A stretch of 64,000 nucleotides of DNA from Balaenoptera acutorostrata (Eukaryota; Chordata; Mammalia; Artiodactyla; Balaenopteridae), in assembly GCF_949987535.1 (NCBI RefSeq), contig NC_080082.1, forward strand, positions 30,375,511 through 30,439,510, in the 5' to 3' direction. Position 1 is the stretch's first letter, and every line of letters starts with the position of its first letter. The notes under the pieces are model-generated. The model was not told the DNA's origin. It made no database searches and saw nothing but the letters and a program-made list of their open reading frames with translations. Of this stretch, positions 58,261 through 64,000 are shown in pieces. The position numbers and the translations under genes are program-made.

Positions 58261-60955
58261 CAGCCTTGCCTGTAACTAGACAAACTGGAGTATTATTCTC
58301 CATCTTTAAAATGAGGAGTTTGTGCTAGAGCGGTGCTTCCTAAAGTAGAATCTTCCGAATACTGCTATCCTAAGATGCTCCTTGGGCAAGAGGATTCTGC
58401 GATCAAACATGTTAATGAACAATGAATGTTAGTTTATTCAAGGCTCTGATAAGTCCTGCAATAAAGGAACCTTTTTAAGTAGCATTATTTGATCTCTAAA
58501 CCATTTTTCACTAAAATTCCATCCCATGCAATTAGTGTTCTACCGAGCATGCTCTGAGGGAAATTGTTTTTAAAGTCCTCTTTACCTCCCCGATTCTATA
58601 AAATACATGTCCTCTACGAATTTTAGTTAGCATTTGTGTTGTGACAGGTGGTCCTCTGAGTAATCTTCAACCAAATCTAAATGTCTCCTCTTTCCCAGCT
58701 TGTTTGAACCTTTAGAATGCTTGACCTGGAAGCTTAAGCCAAAAGATAAATAGTATAGGGGGATCAACTGCTTTCTCTAGACTGTCCTGGTTTTAGCACT
58801 CAAAGTTCTTCATCCCAGGAAACCCCTCAGACCAGGGCAGTTGGTAACCCAAAAAACAGATCAGTCTTAACAAGATTGACAAGTGGCTCGTTTTCCATTC
58901 CCCTTCTCTCTCCTCCCCTCCCTATCTAGTCCCCATCTCTACCTGGCTCCCCTCAAATGATCAGCACAGGAGGAATTGCCTGGTGGTTTGGTCAGATTGA
59001 AAGACACATGAGAAAAAGGGTAGTAGATGTTGAGTCTGCAGACACAAACCATGTGGGTCTCAGTTCTAATGAATGGAGTTGTTCCGTTCAGCCAACCTGA
59101 TACAAGAAGAAATCCCAAGCTTAAGGTACAGTGTGAGTCTTTGCTTCCCAAACAGATTCATCATAATTTTGAAAAATAAAGACCTACTTTGGAGGAAACA
59201 TTAATGCTAAACATGTCAGGTGTATTTTTGTATCTTTTAATCAGTTCTTGAAGAAATGCAGTATCCCCTATGGTGATGAGATCTAGATCGCTCGAGTTTC
59301 TGGGTATGGAAATGTGGGGCAGGAAACACCTAGACAGGCCCTGCCCTTGGATCTTTTTTTCCTGAGGCTTTCAAATATATTACATTTGATTGACAAGATC
59401 CGCACATGTGTACAAATTTCCTAGTTCAGGGATTTTTTTTCCTTGCTACAGTCCAACCTCTATGAAGTGTTCTTTGTTAAAGACTTGTGGAGTCCTCCTT
59501 CTAATCCCTATAATTCTAAATTCCATCCTTACCTCACTGTGCACTGCTTTTTCCTAGTTTCAGTTCGACGGAACATTTTAAAAGACACAATTGCAACCAG
59601 AACTGGATGCCTCAGTTTTTGCAAAAGCAAAAACAAGTACTAGCATCCTTTAAATAACAATATTTTCTGATGTTAATGTTGAATTAATCCAAGAAATGAA
59701 TATGTATTGATGGTATTCTTTTGGGTTTTGAAAATCCTTACAACCACATAATTAAATGAGTGCCTTTAGAAATACTGATAAAAGCCCATTGCCATTCAAA
59801 TATCTATACAAGACAATGGCCGTAAGCTGTGGGTTTGGGAGATTAGTTTGGCCACGAGCCAGTGTTTATCACAATATTTCCATCTCAGCTGATAAAATTT
59901 AATCATTCTTATTTAAATAGAAATCAGAATTAATGCAGGTTTTAAAGAGAAGGAATAATAAACGAATCACACTATCTTTATTTCAGAGCTCCTGGCATAT
60001 ATTGTCTATTCAGAATGGAAATGCTAGCAGTTGTTGTGTTGTTTTTCTACCTTGGACTTTCATTCCAGAGTCCTCCAAAATAAGGAGCTATTGCTTCTCG
60101 AATATTTATGTCTTCAGCTCTGCTTTAAATAAAGTGGTTCCCACCCTCCTCTCCAGTGGGATAAGCAGGGCTTTGCGTGTGCCGGGGATTGTGACTTGAG
60201 CTGGAAGCAGCAGGGCACGTACTTGAGTGATTTCTCCCAGAGGGGCCATGGGTTTGGACTGTCCATTCACATCCTCTTGCCTGGGTCCCTGAAGACCAAC
60301 AGCGGGAAGTGAGGAGGCATCCAGTGTAGATGGAGTGTGTAGCTGGCTTTGGACCAGAACCGTAGTGCTGCCAGAGGTCAAGTCCAGAGCCAAGTCTCTC
60401 CCTGGAACAGAGACCACAGCTTCATGTAAGCAGTTACAGCCTGAAGAAACCTTATTGGTCATTTAGTTCAACCCACTCATTTTGTGGACTAGGAAGTTGA
60501 AATCCAGAGAGCAGAATTGACTTGATTCTTCAGGGTCACCCTTCAAGTTAGCAGTCTTGTTAGTACCACACTAACCAGGCAAGTCAGATCTCCAGACCCC
60601 AGCCTGGTGTTCTTTAGACTTTGTACGGTCCTTCTAACCCCGGGCTAGATCTGGAGTGGATGCAACTCAGTACTATTTTGTGTGACTCTGTCTATAAATT
60701 TTTGGTGCATGTCTCAAATGGTGTGTACCAAACCAAACCCGTTCAGATTTAAATAACTCCCCATCCACAAAATAAACAAACCAACTAAAGGAACCACATT
60801 TTACCTCAGGAGTTTTATTTCTTGGGTGGAGAGGTGTAGACAACCTTATTTCTCTTCCTCCTCCTTGAAATAATATTTTTTAAAATTTAAATATCTTACA
60901 TTTAAATATAAAAAAACCCAGTTTCCCTGTCATTTCATTGTCTACATAATATTGC
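58261..60955. other. mostly unique sequence
   Basis: No exon recognised. A MIR-like scrap lies at about 60465-60560. 59640-59960 is repeat-free and AT-rich (possible conserved non-coding sequence; inference only). Confidence 0.35.
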
Positions 60956-61185
60956 TAATATTAAAAAAATAGTAATTCCAATAGGTAAAATTTATTGATC
61001 ATTTACTATGTCCTAGGCACGTTACTATCTCATTTAATCCATACAACATCCCAGTGAAGTGGGTACCATTTTTATTCCCATTTTACAGTTGAGAAAACTG
61101 AGGCTCAGAGGGGTCAAGTAACTTTCCCAAAGTCACCCAGCTAGCAAGTGGCAGAGCTAGGAGTCTAGTGGTAGAGCTAGTCCTA
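60956..61185 (+). repeat. MIR SINE
   Basis: Strong match: 'atttattgatcatttactatgtcctaggcac', 'cattttacagttgagaaaactgaggctcagagggg', 'aaagtcacccagctagcaagtgg'. Confidence 0.9.
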
Positions 61186-62149
61186 GTCCTAACAGCCTAT
61201 CAAAATGCAGTCTGGCTATAGGCTCTGGCTCTTAACCATGATCCCATACAGCCTCAGAAATGTGGATTCTTAATTTAGCCAGCACTAAGGACTTACCCGA
61301 ATTTTTAGTTTCATTTCCTCTTCAAACTTTATGATGAATCCCATTGTTTCCATGACTGTATACTCTCTCCCAGTTGGAATGAAGCCCTAGTAAAGTCATT
61401 TGGTGTAAACAGTTAAATTTGTTAGAAAAGGCATTTTGGAATCAATTTGACTCTATTGCTTTTGACTTTGTTATGAATTTCAGTTTGGGTTAAGGGTGTA
61501 TCAGACTTCAAAACATCTGGTTAGGTCATTTAAGAACCTTCCTGAGATTTCACAACCCCTTAAGACTTCCTTTCAAATGCAGACATTTCCTCTGTCACCA
61601 CACTCTTACAAATGCTTTGAGAAACAATGAAACAGTGGTTTATTCATCTGCAATAATGTAAAGAAGACCTCCTTAATCTGGCATCAGTGGGAGTAAGATG
61701 TTTCACATGAGTAAAATTTCCAGATACCTCGACCTTGGACGAGATGACCTTAGCTCTTAGATTTAAGAGCTGGGAATTTTTTTCTCAATAGGTTTTGATA
61801 GTCACACATTCCTTTCTTTTCTTTTTGTTTTCTTTCTGTTTGTTTTTCTTGGGTTTTAACCTTTCTTGATAACCCAGAGCTATGGTCGTAATCATGAGTA
61901 ATATACTATGTACCCTAGTTGGAGGCTCTGGGAAAAATGATCTTTGGGGATTTGAGACTTGCAAACAAATGCCACTTTGTAATGAAAGCATCCCTTAAAT
62001 TATTTGACGCCTTTAGATCTTAAACTATAAGCAGGATGATATAATTTGAGAATCATGCAGTAGTTTGAATACAAATACCATGCTTGCATTTTGATAGGCT
62101 GTTAGGATTATGAAGACAAGTTGAGAGGGTTAGTTAACTGTTATGGGTG
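61186..62149. other. unique sequence, nothing recognised
   Basis: Contains a T-rich pyrimidine tract at about 61805-61850. No other feature. Confidence 0.35.
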
Positions 62150-62385
62150 GTCTGGGCTCACTTAGCATAATGTCCTTCAGGTTCATCCACATTGCTGCAA
62201 ATGGCAAGATTTCCATCCTTTTTAAGACTGAATAATATTCCATTGCATGTATACACCACATTTTCTTTGTCCATTCATCCTTCCATGGACATTTAGGTTG
62301 CTTCCATGTCTCCTATTGTGAATAATGCTGCAGTAAACATTTGGGTGCATATACCTCTTCAAGATCCTGATTTCAACTTATAGGT
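62150..62385 (-). mobile_element. LINE-1 ORF2 fragment, antisense
   Basis: 'catccacattgctgcaaatgg', 'aataatattccattgcatgtatac', 'ttaggttgcttccatgtc', 'aataatgctgcagtaaacatt' are the antisense of the L1 ORF2 C-terminal segment that is also seen at 1.5-1.7 and 14.4-14.6 kb. Confidence 0.85.
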
Positions 62386-64000
62386 CGTTTTGTTTGTTGC
62401 CCTTAGCTTGTGTGTTTTAGTCTCTGTCAAACTGAAATTTCAAACATAATAACTCAATTGAGAAACTCATGAGTGACAGAAATGGTCCTCTATCTCCATT
62501 ATTTATGATCATGTCTCGACTTAAAAATTAACCAGGTAGTGAAGAAAGTCACGTTTTGCATGACATTGGAGGCTGTTCCAACCATTTAGCTACTTGAAAA
62601 GGAATATTGGTCTTTAGATGTCTTAAATGTCCCTTTAGGAGGCTGCCTGACCAAGAACAAGAAAGAAGAAACTTAACTGAGGTTCCCAACAGTTCTGTCC
62701 GTTCCAACCCGAGTCCCAGGGTGAACAGACAGTGCTGACCCCCAAAGAGGCAAAAGGCAGAGAGTCTGGGCTTCCCAGGCCATGCCCGTTAGACTTGAGC
62801 TAGATCAAGTTTCCTCATCATCCCCATCCAGTTACGGTGGTCTGTGCTGGTAAATACCGTTTGGGGCAGGTTCTCCTTGTTTTTACCATGGTTACTGCAG
62901 GGGCACCCTTGCTGGACTTACTGTATTTCCTGCTGCTGCCAAAGTAACATTGGTCATTCTCCATCACCTTTGTCTTAATTCCCCAGAGAGAACCTTGGAT
63001 TCAGGACTTTTGAGAACCCTCCTCTCTCCCCTCCCTCTTTTCCAGCTTTTCCTGCCCCTCCACCCACTAACTCAGGCACTTAACCCCCCCTCTGCCCAGG
63101 TAGCCCTTCAGTTATTCCCACCTCTCAGTCACTTTCCTTTTCCTTTCCGCCCCCCCTCCTCCCATCTGCTGATTTGTACTCTCCACCTATGGGTTCTAGT
63201 CCCAACCTGCTCTCTAATGCTGTGTGATCCTTGGCAGGTTGCTTCACCTCTCTGGGCCCCATGTGTGCATCTATACAATGAGAGAGTTGGATTGGATCAG
63301 CAGTCCCAAACCCAAGTGCAGGCAGGGTTCCAAAATGAGAAAATAAGACTGATATACTTTCTTTGCATATGAAATGATACTTAAAAAATTCTTCCCTTTC
63401 CCATCGAAACCTACTTGCTTCGATTTTTTTGCTGAAACACATTACCGTCTCTGTCTAGCTTTCATCTTCCAACCAAGGACAGAGACAAGGGGCTGAGAAG
63501 TAGGTCACAGTTCTGTTTGCTCTAAGAACAAAACAGCACAGGTGTGATGACATATAGCAAATGACACCAGCCTCTGTGTTGTGAGGCAGTAGGGAGCAGT
63601 GGAGACTGTGGTAACTGGGAAGCAGGACACACGCCCAGGCTGAGGGAAGATCCTGTTGTGCAGCCCTAGATGGGTATAGCTCGGCTCTCCCTACCCCCAG
63701 TAGGATTTGGAAATTCAGGTTTTTAATATAAAAATCTCTCAATGTTTTATTTTCTTCTTAAACATTGGCATCTAATTTCAACTCTAAAATTTAAAAAAAA
63801 AAATCATTATATTAGTGAGCACCGTGCAGGCCTAACAAAAGAGGCCTCTGGGCCATATTTGGCTTAGGGGAGACCAGTTTGCTTCCTGGGGATTATAGGG
63901 CCTCTTATATAAGAGTCCCTATGTGTTTCCAGTTAATAATTCAGCCTCTGAATCACATCTTTACTCCATGGATTTTCAGCTCTTGCACATTCGATTTATA
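62386..64000. other. mostly unique, one MIR fragment
   Basis: A short MIR core lies at about 63215-63290 ('gctgtgtgatccttggcaggttgcttcacctctctggg'). A pyrimidine-rich stretch runs over 63015-63170. Opposing frames at 62950-63442 overlap and have no recognised product. Confidence 0.4.

Noticed and set aside
1..64000. CRISPR arrays, operons, phage or other prokaryotic systems
   Set aside because: Direct repeats here are microsatellites, SINE tails and target duplications. Sequence content is mammalian throughout.

Overview
The window is mammalian nuclear DNA and is almost certainly cetacean (hippopotamus is the alternative). The best evidence is nine full or nearly full copies of the tRNA-Glu-derived SINE of the CHR-2 type. 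They carry pol III A and B boxes, an AAATA-rich tail and, in most cases, perfect target-site duplications. Three shorter CHR-1-type copies are also present. I saw no ruminant Bov-A or BovB repeats. This is a judgement from recognised repeats, not from a database search.

I find no intact protein-coding gene, rRNA, functional tRNA, CRISPR array or prokaryotic feature. The one recognisable gene-derived sequence is a processed, frameshifted copy of TIMM29 (a subunit of the TIM22 mitochondrial inner-membrane translocase). It lies on the minus strand around 47.08-47.95 kb, inside the only CpG-rich island of the window. Most other open reading frames are chance frames, or frames through LINE-1 or SINE sequence.

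Layout. 0-5.4 kb: unique sequence with an antisense L1 3' end (1.1-1.8 kb), an old LTR-like repeat (3.4-3.8 kb), a MIR and an old L1 piece. 5.4-7.6 kb: mostly unique, with a MER5A-type element and an AT-rich stretch that may be conserved non-coding DNA. 7.6-12.4 kb: one long old antisense L1 split by two SINEs. 12.4-25.2 kb: MIRs, a younger 5'-truncated L1 with a 16-bp target-site duplication (13.9-15.3 kb), five tRNA-derived SINEs and MaLR/ERVL-type LTRs. 25.4-33 kb: an old sense L1, L2 and LTR pieces, unique sequence, and a hAT miniature element nested in a MIR. 33.06-39.4 kb: a pile-up of sense L1 fragments, the first split by a Tigger element. 39.4-47 kb: unique sequence, a Tigger1-like element, L2-like sequence and an inverted SINE pair. 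47-48.3 kb: the TIMM29 retrocopy and CpG island. 48.3-64 kb: unique sequence with MIRs, two SINEs, a (CA)n microsatellite, a C-rich tract, a hAT element with an 8-bp duplication, an MLT1-type LTR, MER5A and a short L1 piece.

The window therefore reads as intergenic or intronic DNA whose history can be ordered from nested insertions. No new biological system is visible. The items most worth a second look are the TIMM29 pseudogene and its island, SINE copies with internal unit expansions, two close inverted SINE pairs, and the nested transposons with preserved target duplications.
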